A DNA stretch of 31,841 nt from a virus, in the IMG/VR virus record IMGVR_UViG_3300029448_000215, positions 1 through 31,841 of that record. The stretch is one strand, 5' to 3'. The translations under genes and the position numbers were made by a program. Shown here one piece after another: positions 1-10,278 of the stretch. The notes below the pieces were generated by a model that was not told the origin of the DNA, did no database searches, and saw only the letters and a list, made by a program, of their open reading frames with translations. Each line of letters begins with the position of its first letter. Within the stretch, counting starts at the first letter, position 1.

Positions 1-3000
1 CGGCGCTATCTCTCATAAACACTCTTCTACGTTTGATGTCTTTACCTCTAACTTTGGCCTCGGCTTTTGAAAACACTTTTTTAGATTCTATATTTAAAGA
101 GTGTTCCATTATTTTGTTAACTTCAAGATTTACGTTTTTACTAGCTAAAGCTTGTTGAACTTTAGATTTTATATCTAATTGATTTAAAACGTCTCTAACA
201 GCCTTTACGTTAGGCAAGGCGTCATCAACAAAATACATGTCATTATAACCTTGTGAGAACTTTTCTAACATCCACAGCGCTTTTGCTTCTCCAGTGCTAT
301 TACCTAAACCAGTAATATTTTTTAAAGGTATTTCAATGCCTTCTGATTTTAAATACTCGTGTATTGCTGGTGCGCTTTCATGTGCTCTCGCGGTTAATAT
401 AAACACATTTTCAGGGCCAAACTTTTTAATTTGGTTTTTCATTTTCTGCATTAAAGGTCCTGGTCTACCTTTTGTAACTCTATTAAAGTCTGAAAAATCC
501 ATCTCCCAACCTTCTTTAACCATTTTATCTCCAACAAAAGGCCATTCGTGCGAAGCTATTTTTTTAGTCTTACCACCTTTTTTAGCTATAACAAAATTAT
601 CACTAATACCGACGGTTTCATCAAAATCAAAAGCACTCATACCTCTAGCTTTTTTGTTTTTAACTCTACCGCTTTCTATTGCTTCCTCTCTGATTTTAGC
701 GTTTCTAATCATCTCTGTAGTAGTGACATTTTTAGAAGGTAAGTTGGCTTTTTTAGAAGCAACCTGAAGAGCCTTATAACCCGCCCCACCTTGTAATCTA
801 CCATCTATAATTTCAGCGTAGGTTTTACCGGTTTTTAGATCAACAATAGATTCCATTATTTGCCTTTCTAACAGAAAGTTAGCTTTAGCCATTACATCTG
901 TAGTCATTCCTTTTTCAGCATATATATTAGCCGTGTTACCTCCAGACTCAGCAGAGTCAATTCTTTCTTGTAACTCCTTGTTAATTATACTTTGCTTAAA
1001 CTCTCTAATTAGAGGTTTCATATTTTCATTAAAACCTTTTTTGTTTCCAGAGTAGTTTAAGGTACTTAAAAGTAAATTACCAGTAAAGTTAGCTAGTTGA
1101 AGCTCGTGCTCACTTCTGTATCTTTTAGATAAAGCCATGTCTAAGTTTCCACTTCTTTGTAACGTGGAGGCGTTGTGTGTTGCTAGACCTCTAAACCAAC
1201 CACCACCTAAATTGGTTTGTATCTGCATTAAATAACTAACGTTATTAATAGCTTTTTCAATAGCTCCTTTTTTACCAGACTTAACGGTATTGTTTACGTG
1301 ATCAAATATTTTTTCAGAAATATACTCTAACATACCTTTGTTTGCTTCGAGCATTTTTTCATAACCTTTTAACGTTCCATCAGGTGACAATTGTTTTTTA
1401 ACATTTTCAACATAAGCTTTTCTTGATTTAGCGTTTTTAGGGTTAAAAAGATCAACACCCTTGCTCTCAAATGTCTCTAAAGTTTTATCAACTATCTCCT
1501 GTACCTTAGTATTATCGTTTACTTTAACAAACTTAGGATCAAAAAACTTTTTAGCAAACTCTTTGTCTGTGTAGGGTTTTTTAGTTTTTGGGTTTATTTC
1601 TTTTATTCCTTCAAGTCCTTCAAAAATACCGTTACGCATTTCAGCGTCAAATATTTTGTGCTCAGTAATCTCTCCTCTTTTTTTACTTGTTCTAGTTACA
1701 AGTGGTCTATAACCAAATCTTTCGGTACCATAACCCATGGTTGTCCCAAGCCCACCTCTATCCGGACCACCCATACTCAACAGTCTAGCATCAAAAGTAT
1801 TAAACAATTCAGGTAAAAACTCTTCAACATATTCTCTACTAAAGTCTACATCTTTTTCTCTTGCGGACTTACTTTTGTTAATATTAATACTTTCTTTGTC
1901 AACAATTCCTTTTTCAGCTAAAACGTCTATTAGCTTATTTAGCTCTCCATAAACACTTGTTCCTTTTTTGCCGCTAAACTTAGCATCAAATATAACTGGT
2001 CTAGCTGCTTTGCCCTGTATTATACCAAGCGTTCTACCTGCTTCACCAACTTTTACAAATAACTCACCAGTTGTAGCTAAATCATCTATGTTTAGCCTCA
2101 TCTCATTCATGATCTGCTCTTTGTAAGGTTTAAGATCCTCGTTGTTAGCTATAACCTCTAACATAGCGGATCTAGCTCCTTGGCCTTTTCTTATCTTTTC
2201 AGCAAATTGATCAACTACTAGCTTTGTTTTTTTAGACGCTAAAGCTTCTGGAGTAGTTCCTCTTAGGTTTTCTCTAATAGATGTTAAAACTTGATTAAGC
2301 TGAAGTCCTTCATAAACACCAGGATTCATTTTCTTTAACATTTCAGCAAACCTAGGATTGCTTAGTTGTGTATCTACAATTTTTCTACTTATAGTAAAAG
2401 CTCCATGCGGCATTAAGTAGTCCATTTTTTTGTGATGCTGATCTTTTCTACTACCTTTAAATATAATTTCGTTAAGAATACCTTTTCTATAAGGTTTTTT
2501 AGTCATTTTATCTCTACCCTCAGCTTTTTGAGAATCTGTAAGTATTTCTTTAGCAATACCCTTGTTTAATTCAGCAAAAGTAAATTCACCTTTAGACTCG
2601 TAAACACTTCTAAATGCAGACTTAGCAGCGTTTGTAGTCTCCGACGTGTACTTATCTCTAGTCTCTGGAAGCATCATTTCGTAAAGCTCTCTTTCTTTCG
2701 TCTCAAACAATTCTTTAGAAGCATCGTAATACTTTTTCTTAGGTACCTTCTCTAAAGTGATACTACCGTCTTTGTTTTCAACTTCTTTATATCTACCAAA
2801 TTGTTTTTCTAACAACTTTTGAGTTTCAAAAGTAATAGCTTCGGCTAGCTTAGCTGGTCTTAAGTCGATAAGTGCTTTTGTTGATTTTAAATAGTCAGTT
2901 GTATTTTTTCTAATACTAACCAAGTCTCTAGGTTCAACATAATCAAGTGGATTTATTTTCTTTTTACCCTTAGCTTCTCTTTTTATTTCCTCTGTTGATT

Positions 3001-6000
3001 TGAATTCAAACTGTTTAACACTAGTGTCAATAAGTTCTCTACCGGTTTCACGCATAGTTTCTTGGCTCTCCGTGTAACCAAGCTCAGCAAAGTCATCCAT
3101 TTTATCAAGAGCATCACGCTTCATGTCATGAATACGTAAAGCCAATGTTTGCATAACCGTTTTAGTTAGGTTTTGTTTACCTTTGTAACCCTCCGCTTCA
3201 GCTTGCTTTATAAACTCAGGTGTACCAAACTTAGCGTCATACTTACTTTCTAACGCTTCGATTTTTTTATCATTTAACCTTCTGTTTCCGTCCGCTTCAT
3301 AAATATCTTTAACCTCTTCTTTGGTTCCATCTCTTTTTTCAATAGTTCTAGTGCCAAAGTCTTTTCTATTAGTATAGTCTTTTATTATTCCTTGAAGACC
3401 CCTGTTTTTAGTTTCAGGACCTCTACTTAAATCATAAACCATTTCTAAGGCTAGCGTATATTTTTGATCTGGATTTCTATGTACATCTGGGTACATCTTT
3501 TCAATCATATCGTATATTATACCGTCAAACTCTTTACCAGCTACAGAGCCACGCTCCGTTGATGGTGCTGTTATTTGTTCTACGGCCCTGTCAAGTTTTC
3601 TACCTTCCTTACCCCTAACTATATCGTCATATACTTTTTGGGTTTTACTAGATAGTTCTACTGACTTAGAGGCAACATTACTTGCTACGTAATCTTCGGA
3701 AGCTTCTTCGTTTTTTCTTTGCTCTGTTCTACTATCAGCCTCTATAGATTCTGCAAAAACCTTGCCGTCCTTTATACCCTTAAACATGTTAACTTGTTTT
3801 CTGGTAAGATTTCCAGCCATAACAGATCTAGAAAAATTAGCCATGAAATCTATTAAATCTTGTTTTGTGCCACTCTCAATAACGCTAGTCCCAGCATATC
3901 TATTGGTAAACTTATTTAAGTCTGCTTTTAATTTATTCCAAGTTCCATTTGCAACAAATTTACTATAATACCTAGGATTTGCTAAAACCTCAGCTGTATA
4001 AGCTAAAAACTCGTTAGCTTTTATTTTGTCAAAATTAACTTGACTTCCATGTTCGTTTTTGACTAACTCTTCAATAGACATACTCTTAAACTTACCAGTT
4101 AGCTTACCATCCTTATCTTTTATCTCAACATTACTAAACATTTTTCCTTTAAAACTAGATTCAATAGTAGCCTTAAATCTATTCATTAACTCTGGATTGT
4201 TATCAAACAATTTTTTCATCGTTAAGTGAAAAACCTCATGTGGAATTTTACCTGGTTCAACTCTATTAACATCTACTAATATAGTTTTACCATCTTTAGA
4301 GAATTCTGCTGCCGAGTCTTCAAACTCAAATAGTTCTTTACCATCTTTATCTTTCCTACTATTAACGGCTTTCAAAGATACGTCTTTACCAAAAACAGCT
4401 TTTATGTTTCTATCTTGACGTTTCATCATTTCAGTGGCTTTCTCTGGATCTTGCCAATCGTTCATGTCATATATACCCTCTAGCTTAGTATGAACGCCTA
4501 TAAACAACTCTTCAGCTTTTTCTAATTTTTCAGCTATTTCTAAAAACTCTTTAGAACCCTCACGTTCAGTAGCCTTCATATTTTCTAACGCGTTTTTATA
4601 TACAGGTATCTTTTCAGCTAATTCACTTTCTAATTTTTGTAATCTAGATGTTGTTTTAAAGTTGTTTTTCCAGTTCTTACCACCGCCAAAAGCCCAACCT
4701 TTAGCGCCGATTGACGTAAACACGAGGTAATCAACAATAAAATCCTCAGTTGTTAACTCTAAGTTCGCGTAATTTTCTTTAACCCAAGTTTGATATGATT
4801 CTTTACCCGCAACATCTCTAGCTAAAGCTTCTAGATTAGCGGCTGCTTGTACTGACAAACCACCACCCAAACCAGCTTTATTAGCGTTCATAAAAGTATT
4901 AAGAAGGTTGTACTTTGATTTAAAGTTAGGGATTAAATTTCCAACAGCATAAAAACCAGCACCACCACCTAAATGATAATGCTCGTCAAAAGCTCCCTTC
5001 ATTTTAAACTCCTCTTTTATGATACCGCCAGTATGGTAGAGACCTTTTTGTAATATGTTTCCTTTGCTAAGTTTAGAAACTAATTTAGCTGCCCCAGGAA
5101 TAATTCCGGTACCTTTTTTAATAGCTAAATCTATTAAAGCAAATTCAGCTATAGCGGGAACAAAACCAGTTACACCCTCGTAAACTCTATAAGCACCGTT
5201 TCTTTTAATTCTATCTTTTTGGGTTGTAGTAAGTTTAATATTACTATTATTTGCTATGCCCTCTAAAATATCTCGCTCTTCTCTACCACTAGTCATCACG
5301 TCTGTGTCAACCTGGCTTCCGCCAAATATACCTTTAAAACCTTCTAATACTAATTCAGTCCCTCTCTCTGGAAGAAATGTTTTTCTCGATGCTGGATCAA
5401 TATTTAGTAAGTGCATTTTAGTTAATACCTTACCTTCTTTTATTATATTAAAACGATCGTCTCTATAATCTTTTAAACTTCTTTTAAATGCTTTTGATAA
5501 ATCAACTCCTTCTTCATACTCATCAGTTCTAGTTGTAAGATCATGAAGCAAAGACGAACTCCTAACTTCTTGTTCCCCTACTTTTTCTGTTAATCCAAAG
5601 TAACCGATGTCTGTTTTAAAGTCTCGGGGTCTAAACCCTTGGTATTGTCCTTTAATATTAAAAAGTCCAGATAAAGCTGCTTTAGGTCCAACTACAAAAT
5701 AGTCATCACCAACTACCTTTCTGTCTTCGGGAGCAACTTGGCCTTGTCCGGTTAAATCAAGAGCAACGGTAAACCCATCAGATTTAACAGTAGCATCGTA
5801 ATATCTTGCTAAGTGCTTCTTTTTAACAACCATCTCATAACCATTCTCATTAGCTCCTTTTACCTTATATCCTAACTTTTGAAATATTGCAACGGCTTGT
5901 GGATCGTTTATTGTAACATCATACTCTTGTTCGCCTTGCTTATCACTAAGCCATTTCTTTCTCCCATTAACGTTAAAAGCTTGCTCAACATTTTTCCCGT

Positions 6001-7177
6001 AAGTTAACTTAATCTTACTCTCTGTTTTCTCTAACTCTTCTTTAGTTATAGAAATAGCTGTTGCTGCTTCTGGAGCCTCTGGATTTATAGATGCACCAGT
6101 TATAGGATCATATAATTTTTTGGTACCGTATTCATACCATTTTTCATATTTTTTTCTTAATAGTTTATTAGCTTCTTCTTGATCAGTGTATTCTTTTGTT
6201 CCAGGTTCTAAAGTGTTTAATCTTTCTATACCATCGTGTAGATTTTTACCCTCTTCAGACAAGGTCAATATTTTATGAGCTTTGTTTGCTACATCTATTT
6301 TAGTTTCCGTAGTGTTTTCTTCAGTTATAGTACCAGCAAGAGTTGTAGCCGCTTCTTCAACTTTGCTATTTTTATCTTTCTCAAACTTCTTTGTTACAGC
6401 ATTTTTAACTATTTCTTCTATAGACTGTTCGCTCATAGCAGCAAACTCACCTGTAGCAGTAAAGTCACCCTCAGTCAAACCAAGAAACCCAGGACCAAAT
6501 TCACCAACTTTTTCTTTTAAAGCTCTTAATACTTTTTCGTAATCATTTTCTTCTCCAGCACCACTTTTACCACCTCTAGTTTGAGGTTGTATATACTCCC
6601 AATCAAAATCTTCACCCAATACACTTGTTAAAAACTCTTCACTTTCTAAATTTTGAGCTATAATATTTTCCGCGTTGGTTTTTTGTTGTTTGAATTCTTT
6701 GTCGATTTTTTTATCTCTATCAAAAAAGTTTATTACGTTTTGATTCACCCCCTCCCATGTAGCTGTTTGCCCACCAGTACTAAGTACGTTTGGTACATCA
6801 AATTCCTCAGAAGTTGTATCAGTAGAGGCGTCGTACATAGTAAACCTATCTTTTCCAGCAGCGGCTTCTTGAAAAGCAACACCAGAATCTTTATAGTATT
6901 CGTTCATTTTTTTCACAAAATCACCCTCAGCTTGCAGCCAAGAAACACCCTCTTTCATTTGGTCTACAGTAGCATGCTTAATCTCTGGTAAATCCGACGA
7001 ACCATCGCCCGACCCTGAATCCATAACGTTTGACGCAGGGTCTGTTGACTTTCCCGGCTCAACCGTAGGATAGAATTTTTCAATATACTCTTCTATAGTT
7101 AACCCCTTACCCTGGGCTGCTAACGAAACTTCTTGGTGAGTGTAATTGTCACCGTCTAACAAGTAGTTCTCTGGCAT
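1..7177 (-). CDS. Giant virion-associated protein with zincin-like and HAD phosphatase motifs (C-terminus cut off)
   Basis: The frame is open from an ATG at 7177 to the window edge, giving at least 2392 residues; the stop lies beyond base 1. The start follows the upstream gene's stop by 10 bases, with an A-rich leader and no Shine-Dalgarno sequence. Seen in the translation: HEVFH at residues 980-984, an HExxH zinc-protease motif, followed by NEFLA with E1056 as a possible third zinc ligand (gluzincin-like). Near the end of the visible part are all four HAD motifs: D2184-F-D2186-E-T, T2262 in ILTAR, K2299 in GEAKA, and D2318-D2319 before ALPNV. Between them are long charged helical regions, with a more hydrophobic stretch near residues 650-680. 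The late position and size fit a protein packaged in the capsid and ejected with the DNA, but that is inferred. Similar giant proteins with a HAD segment occur, from memory, in marine phages. Enzyme activity and substrates are unknown. It could also be a polyvalent protein of the MuF/LPD kind. Confidence 0.85.
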   Translation of the reverse strand, partial: MPENYLLDGDNYTHQEVSLAAQGKGLTIEEYIEKFYPTVEPGKSTDPASNVMDSGSGDGSSDLPEIKHATVDQMKEGVSWLQAEGDFVKKMNEYYKDSGVAFQEAAAGKDRFTMYDASTDTTSEEFDVPNVLSTGGQTATWEGVNQNVINFFDRDKKIDKEFKQQKTNAENIIAQNLESEEFLTSVLGEDFDWEYIQPQTRGGKSGAGEENDYEKVLRALKEKVGEFGPGFLGLTEGDFTATGEFAAMSEQSIEEIVKNAVTKKFEKDKNSKVEEAATTLAGTITEENTTETKIDVANKAHKILTLSEEGKNLHDGIERLNTLEPGTKEYTDQEEANKLLRKKYEKWYEYGTKKLYDPITGASINPEAPEAATAISITKEELEKTESKIKLTYGKNVEQAFNVNGRKKWLSDKQGEQEYDVTINDPQAVAIFQKLGYKVKGANENGYEMVVKKKHLARYYDATVKSDGFTVALDLTGQGQVAPEDRKVVGDDYFVVGPKAALSGLFNIKGQYQGFRPRDFKTDIGYFGLTEKVGEQEVRSSSLLHDLTTRTDEYEEGVDLSKAFKRSLKDYRDDRFNIIKEGKVLTKMHLLNIDPASRKTFLPERGTELVLEGFKGIFGGSQVDTDVMTSGREERDILEGIANNSNIKLTTTQKDRIKRNGAYRVYEGVTGFVPAIAEFALIDLAIKKGTGIIPGAAKLVSKLSKGNILQKGLYHTGGIIKEEFKMKGAFDEHYHLGGGAGFYAVGNLIPNFKSKYNLLNTFMNANKAGLGGGLSVQAAANLEALARDVAGKESYQTWVKENYANLELTTEDFIVDYLVFTSIGAKGWAFGGGKNWKNNFKTTSRLQKLESELAEKIPVYKNALENMKATEREGSKEFLEIAEKLEKAEELFIGVHTKLEGIYDMNDWQDPEKATEMMKRQDRNIKAVFGKDVSLKAVNSRKDKDGKELFEFEDSAAEFSKDGKTILVDVNRVEPGKIPHEVFHLTMKKLFDNNPELMNRFKATIESSFKGKMFSNVEIKDKDGKLTGKFKSMSIEELVKNEHGSQVNFDKIKANEFLAYTAEVLANPRYYSKFVANGTWNKLKADLNKFTNRYAGTSVIESGTKQDLIDFMANFSRSVMAGNLTRKQVNMFKGIKDGKVFAESIEADSRTEQRKNEEASEDYVASNVASKSVELSSKTQKVYDDIVRGKEGRKLDRAVEQITAPSTERGSVAGKEFDGIIYDMIEKMYPDVHRNPDQKYTLALEMVYDLSRGPETKNRGLQGIIKDYTNRKDFGTRTIEKRDGTKEEVKDIYEADGNRRLNDKKIEALESKYDAKFGTPEFIKQAEAEGYKGKQNLTKTVMQTLALRIHDMKRDALDKMDDFAELGYTESQETMRETGRELIDTSVKQFEFKSTEEIKREAKGKKKINPLDYVEPRDLVSIRKNTTDYLKSTKALIDLRPAKLAEAITFETQKLLEKQFGRYKEVENKDGSITLEKVPKKKYYDASKELFETKERELYEMMLPETRDKYTSETTNAAKSAFRSVYESKGEFTFAELNKGIAKEILTDSQKAEGRDKMTKKPYRKGILNEIIFKGSRKDQHHKKMDYLMPHGAFTISRKIVDTQLSNPRFAEMLKKMNPGVYEGLQLNQVLTSIRENLRGTTPEALASKKTKLVVDQFAEKIRKGQGARSAMLEVIANNEDLKPYKEQIMNEMRLNIDDLATTGELFVKVGEAGRTLGIIQGKAARPVIFDAKFSGKKGTSVYGELNKLIDVLAEKGIVDKESININKSKSAREKDVDFSREYVEEFLPELFNTFDARLLSMGGPDRGGLGTTMGYGTERFGYRPLVTRTSKKRGEITEHKIFDAEMRNGIFEGLEGIKEINPKTKKPYTDKEFAKKFFDPKFVKVNDNTKVQEIVDKTLETFESKGVDLFNPKNAKSRKAYVENVKKQLSPDGTLKGYEKMLEANKGMLEYISEKIFDHVNNTVKSGKKGAIEKAINNVSYLMQIQTNLGGGWFRGLATHNASTLQRSGNLDMALSKRYRSEHELQLANFTGNLLLSTLNYSGNKKGFNENMKPLIREFKQSIINKELQERIDSAESGGNTANIYAEKGMTTDVMAKANFLLERQIMESIVDLKTGKTYAEIIDGRLQGGAGYKALQVASKKANLPSKNVTTTEMIRNAKIREEAIESGRVKNKKARGMSAFDFDETVGISDNFVIAKKGGKTKKIASHEWPFVGDKMVKEGWEMDFSDFNRVTKGRPGPLMQKMKNQIKKFGPENVFILTARAHESAPAIHEYLKSEGIEIPLKNITGLGNSTGEAKALWMLEKFSQGYNDMYFVDDALPNVKAVRDVLNQLDIKSKVQQALASKNVNLEVNKIMEHSLNIESKKVFSKAEAKVRGKDIKRRRVFMRDSA

Positions 7178-7187
7178 AATGTGTATT

Positions 7188-9434
7188 TTATTTTAATTGT
7201 TTTTTGTTCTCGCTCATAAACTTTTGTATTTTTTCCCAAGCATCAGGTTTATCAAGCATAATTATAACTTCCTCCTTGCCATTACTAATATTCATAGCCC
7301 TTCCACCTAGCTCCCATTCCGTTGTGAACGTATACCCACTAAACCTTTCGTCTGAATTAAAATTAGCAACCACCTGTTCCTCGTTCCCAGAACCGATAAT
7401 AGATCTTGTGTAGGTTGCAAATTCTTTGTCCGCTTGAGCTTTTGTCTCGGCTGTTGATTTGTAACTCCAATCTTTAATCCCGGTGTAATTTTTGCTTTGC
7501 AAGTAATCGTCAGAGAACTCCCCTTTTTCGTTACCAAAGAACATAACTTCCAATAATTCTTTTTTATTCTTAAAAACGTACCCACTATTGCTGTTTACAT
7601 AAGCGCCTTTGCCTTCATCCCAAAGGATAGAACCGCCATTTGTAAGTGGGATTGACTCTTGGGAGTTTATTATGTTTTGAAAATTATTAAGATTGTTAAG
7701 TTTTACTTCGTCCATATAGCCATTACTACCACCCTTGATAATAGAGCTTTCTTTAGTGTTTGTAGTAAAATTTAAATCGACCTCTTCTTTTTTTCCTTTG
7801 TTGATCTTAGACCAGTTTTGTGCTACACGATTCTTACTTTCCCAAGCTCTACTTCCTACAGCATCAGGGTTTTGATCAAAGGTTAATTCTGTTGATTTGC
7901 TCTTCTTATATGCACCCGTAGTTTCATCCCATTCAAAACCACCAGCGTTGGCACCACGCCCATTCATAGCCTTGCCTTCTTCAGACCACCAATCCAAGAA
8001 CACTTCTTTAGCTACGCTATAGTTGTAGTTCTTAGACTTTGGATTCGTTAAAGCGTCTTTCATGATATTGTAGTTTGCTAATCCATTTTCTCCCGCAAAA
8101 TCAGCTTCGTCTATTCCCTCTGAAGTACCTGGAACGTCTTCTATACCTTTTATCTTTGCCATTGCCCCATACATACCAGCTGAGAAATTACTTTGTGTGT
8201 TTAAGTCTTCTACAAACGTATTATCTCGCTCTCCTAGGTGAGCAGTCTGTAATGTACGTAAATTTTTTGATGTTACAATAGCTCCAGAATCTCTTCTAAA
8301 CCCATTGTCTAAATGCTCACCACCTTTTAAACCGTTGTTGTAGGCGTTAAGATGTAACTTATTCATGTTTACTATCGCGGCATCGTCTCCAGGATCTAAT
8401 AAATCACCTATATTTTTAGAGTTAACTACAATGGGTTCGCCTTTTTCCATATGTTTTTTCGATAGAGTAAGCTTACTTCCATCGTCCCCCAAATCCAATC
8501 TCTCCCAATCATCCACGTATTTATCCAAAGCCCAATTCTTATGCCAGCCCATCCAGCTCTTGCCATCATCACGCGAGATCATGATACCTGTCCCATCTTC
8601 ACTACTTTTATACAGATCCCCATCAGTACCCAAGTAAACCTCTTCTGCAATGATAGCCTCTCCATAATCGTTCATTCCAGTAACAGCGTTTCCTTCTGGA
8701 TCTCTTAATGCCCACTCAGCAACACCCTCGTCGTTAGGTCCCCATGAAGCATAGTAACCTTTGAAGTTACCTTCTTCAATAGGTTTTCCTCCACGCGATA
8801 TACACTGTGCCATAAGGACATTTATCGGAGGAGTTGCTTTTTTATTCCATGTCTCGTTTGCTAGCATGTCATTGTTAACCGCCATCCCATCTTCCATTCC
8901 TTTTATATCACCAAATAATTTTGATTGCTCCATCTCATACATTATCTTTAGCTTTCTTCTCTCAGTGCCAAAAGGTAAGTCTTTATAATCTGCTTTTTGC
9001 TTTTTTAACGCTTCAAGTTTACCCGTGTAATATCCAACTGGATTATCCGCACCCGATTCAATGGCTGCTATTCTTTCTAATTTCACATCATCAGATAATG
9101 CGGTGTTTGCGTTTATTTCCTCTATCCTTTTTTTAGCGTAGTTTGGATCTTTATATAAATCATCGTAAGCTCTTCCAAGAGCGTCCATTTTTCTATTCTC
9201 TACAGCAGCGTCGTAAGCACCTTTTGCTAATTCCCCAGCTACCTTACCCATCTCCGCATAAGCTTCTCCAACCCTTGCCATTGACGTCTCATACCCAGCG
9301 GCCATAGCTCTAAAATCCGCACCCATATCTGTAGGTACGTTACCCATAGCTGCTTTATAAGCCGCATCTACTAAAGTAGCATCTGCTGTTGGAGATAAAG
9401 TTGTTACTCCTGGAGTATATTGTCCTTTTGCCAT
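7188..9434 (-). CDS. Putative internal virion (ejection) protein, 748 aa
   Basis: A complete 748-residue frame with an ATG start, two bases after the stop of the 279-aa gene. I do not recognise a named domain. The first 110 residues are Ala/Met/Gly-rich and probably helical (AAMGNVP, FRAMAAGYETSMARVGEAY), followed by a charged Lys/Glu helical region to about residue 180. The rest is hydrophilic, Asp/Asn/Gly/Trp-rich and looks soluble; no signal peptide or membrane segment is evident. It sits between a Gln/Met-rich putative ejection protein and the giant protein, so it may be part of the same set of proteins carried in the capsid. This assignment rests on position and composition only. An alternative is a structural tail component. 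No regulatory signal separates it from its neighbours. Confidence 0.6.
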   Translation of the reverse strand: MAKGQYTPGVTTLSPTADATLVDAAYKAAMGNVPTDMGADFRAMAAGYETSMARVGEAYAEMGKVAGELAKGAYDAAVENRKMDALGRAYDDLYKDPNYAKKRIEEINANTALSDDVKLERIAAIESGADNPVGYYTGKLEALKKQKADYKDLPFGTERRKLKIMYEMEQSKLFGDIKGMEDGMAVNNDMLANETWNKKATPPINVLMAQCISRGGKPIEEGNFKGYYASWGPNDEGVAEWALRDPEGNAVTGMNDYGEAIIAEEVYLGTDGDLYKSSEDGTGIMISRDDGKSWMGWHKNWALDKYVDDWERLDLGDDGSKLTLSKKHMEKGEPIVVNSKNIGDLLDPGDDAAIVNMNKLHLNAYNNGLKGGEHLDNGFRRDSGAIVTSKNLRTLQTAHLGERDNTFVEDLNTQSNFSAGMYGAMAKIKGIEDVPGTSEGIDEADFAGENGLANYNIMKDALTNPKSKNYNYSVAKEVFLDWWSEEGKAMNGRGANAGGFEWDETTGAYKKSKSTELTFDQNPDAVGSRAWESKNRVAQNWSKINKGKKEEVDLNFTTNTKESSIIKGGSNGYMDEVKLNNLNNFQNIINSQESIPLTNGGSILWDEGKGAYVNSNSGYVFKNKKELLEVMFFGNEKGEFSDDYLQSKNYTGIKDWSYKSTAETKAQADKEFATYTRSIIGSGNEEQVVANFNSDERFSGYTFTTEWELGGRAMNISNGKEEVIIMLDKPDAWEKIQKFMSENKKQLK

Positions 9435-9436
9435 AA

Positions 9437-10276
9437 TTATATTTGTTTAAAGTCTACGTCTAACATACTGTAATCTACCGCGTCATAACCATTATCCATT
9501 TGTACAACTGCTTCTTGTGGTATTTCATTAGATATTACACCTTGGAATAATCCTCTACCATATTTAGAATCTTTATATTCGAAACTATATATATTTAACC
9601 CACTAGGTGATTGCCCAATTTTGTTTATATTCTTTTTAAGTCTTATGTCGGACGCAGCATTGACAAAGCTACCAGCAAGTTGCATGTTGGCTCCGTATCT
9701 AGCGCTCTGCATCTGCCCCGCTGCAGCCATAGCTGACATTTGGTTTCCATAAGCACCTTGTACAGCGGCATTAGCCCCACCCATACCACCATACTCTATA
9801 CCAAGTAAAGTTGTTTGCCTTTGCATTTCGGCTGATTGAACCATCGCTTCACCACCTCTTTCTGTCATATCAGCTTGTCCAGCGCCTTGTCTCTCCATCT
9901 GTTGATTTTGTCTTTCTTGCTGAGCAATACTAATTGACGCTTGTTGAGCTTGTAGTGCTCCTTGATTAGCCAACACTTGCGCTAAACTAGCAATACCACT
10001 TCCTCCAGCAGCACCTCTTAGGTTTTGCATTAGATCAGCTCTCTGTTGATTAGCTTGTTGCATTGCAAAGTTTGCAGCCTTAGTGTCAACAGTCATACCC
10101 TCAAATTGATTCTCCATATTCGCGTATGGATTTTTAAATTGAAATTGTCTATATTGTTCTTTTTGCTTTGCTAGAATTTCACGTTGAATTTTCTTCTCAC
10201 CTTGCGCTTCGTCTAATTGACTTTGCGTCATGTCCATCATTCTCTGCTCGTGTCTTCTTTGTCTTCTTGCTCCCAT
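9437..10276 (-). CDS. Putative ejection protein with C-terminal S74-like segment, 279 aa
   Basis: The N-terminus is strongly basic (GARRQRRHEQR). Residues about 15-45 are a Gln/Glu/Lys-rich helix, and residues 60-205 are rich in Gln, Ala, Met and Gly, the composition seen in phage internal or ejected proteins such as T7 gp14 or P22 gp7. At residues 209-217 is SDIRLKKNI, the hallmark of the peptidase S74 intramolecular chaperone domain. In endosialidase-type S74 domains the Ser and Lys of SDxxxK form the self-cleaving dyad; here these are S209 and K214. The following residues (LNIYSFEY, GVISNEIPQEAV, VDYSMLD) match the rest of the fold, but the protein ends soon after, without the usual long C-terminal helix. 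Cleavage would release about 71 residues. It is packed between the GNAT gene and the 748-aa gene with gaps of two bases. The S74-like call is good; the ejection role is inferred. Confidence 0.7.
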   Translation of the reverse strand: MGARRQRRHEQRMMDMTQSQLDEAQGEKKIQREILAKQKEQYRQFQFKNPYANMENQFEGMTVDTKAANFAMQQANQQRADLMQNLRGAAGGSGIASLAQVLANQGALQAQQASISIAQQERQNQQMERQGAGQADMTERGGEAMVQSAEMQRQTTLLGIEYGGMGGANAAVQGAYGNQMSAMAAAGQMQSARYGANMQLAGSFVNAASDIRLKKNINKIGQSPSGLNIYSFEYKDSKYGRGLFQGVISNEIPQEAVVQMDNGYDAVDYSMLDVDFKQI

Positions 10277-10278
10277 AT

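Noticed and set aside
294-767. Plus-strand open frame of 157 codons
   Set aside because: It lies opposite the giant minus-strand gene, which shows protein motifs in its own frame. The product has no recognisable pattern, so it is a shadow frame. The same holds for other plus-strand frames in the window.
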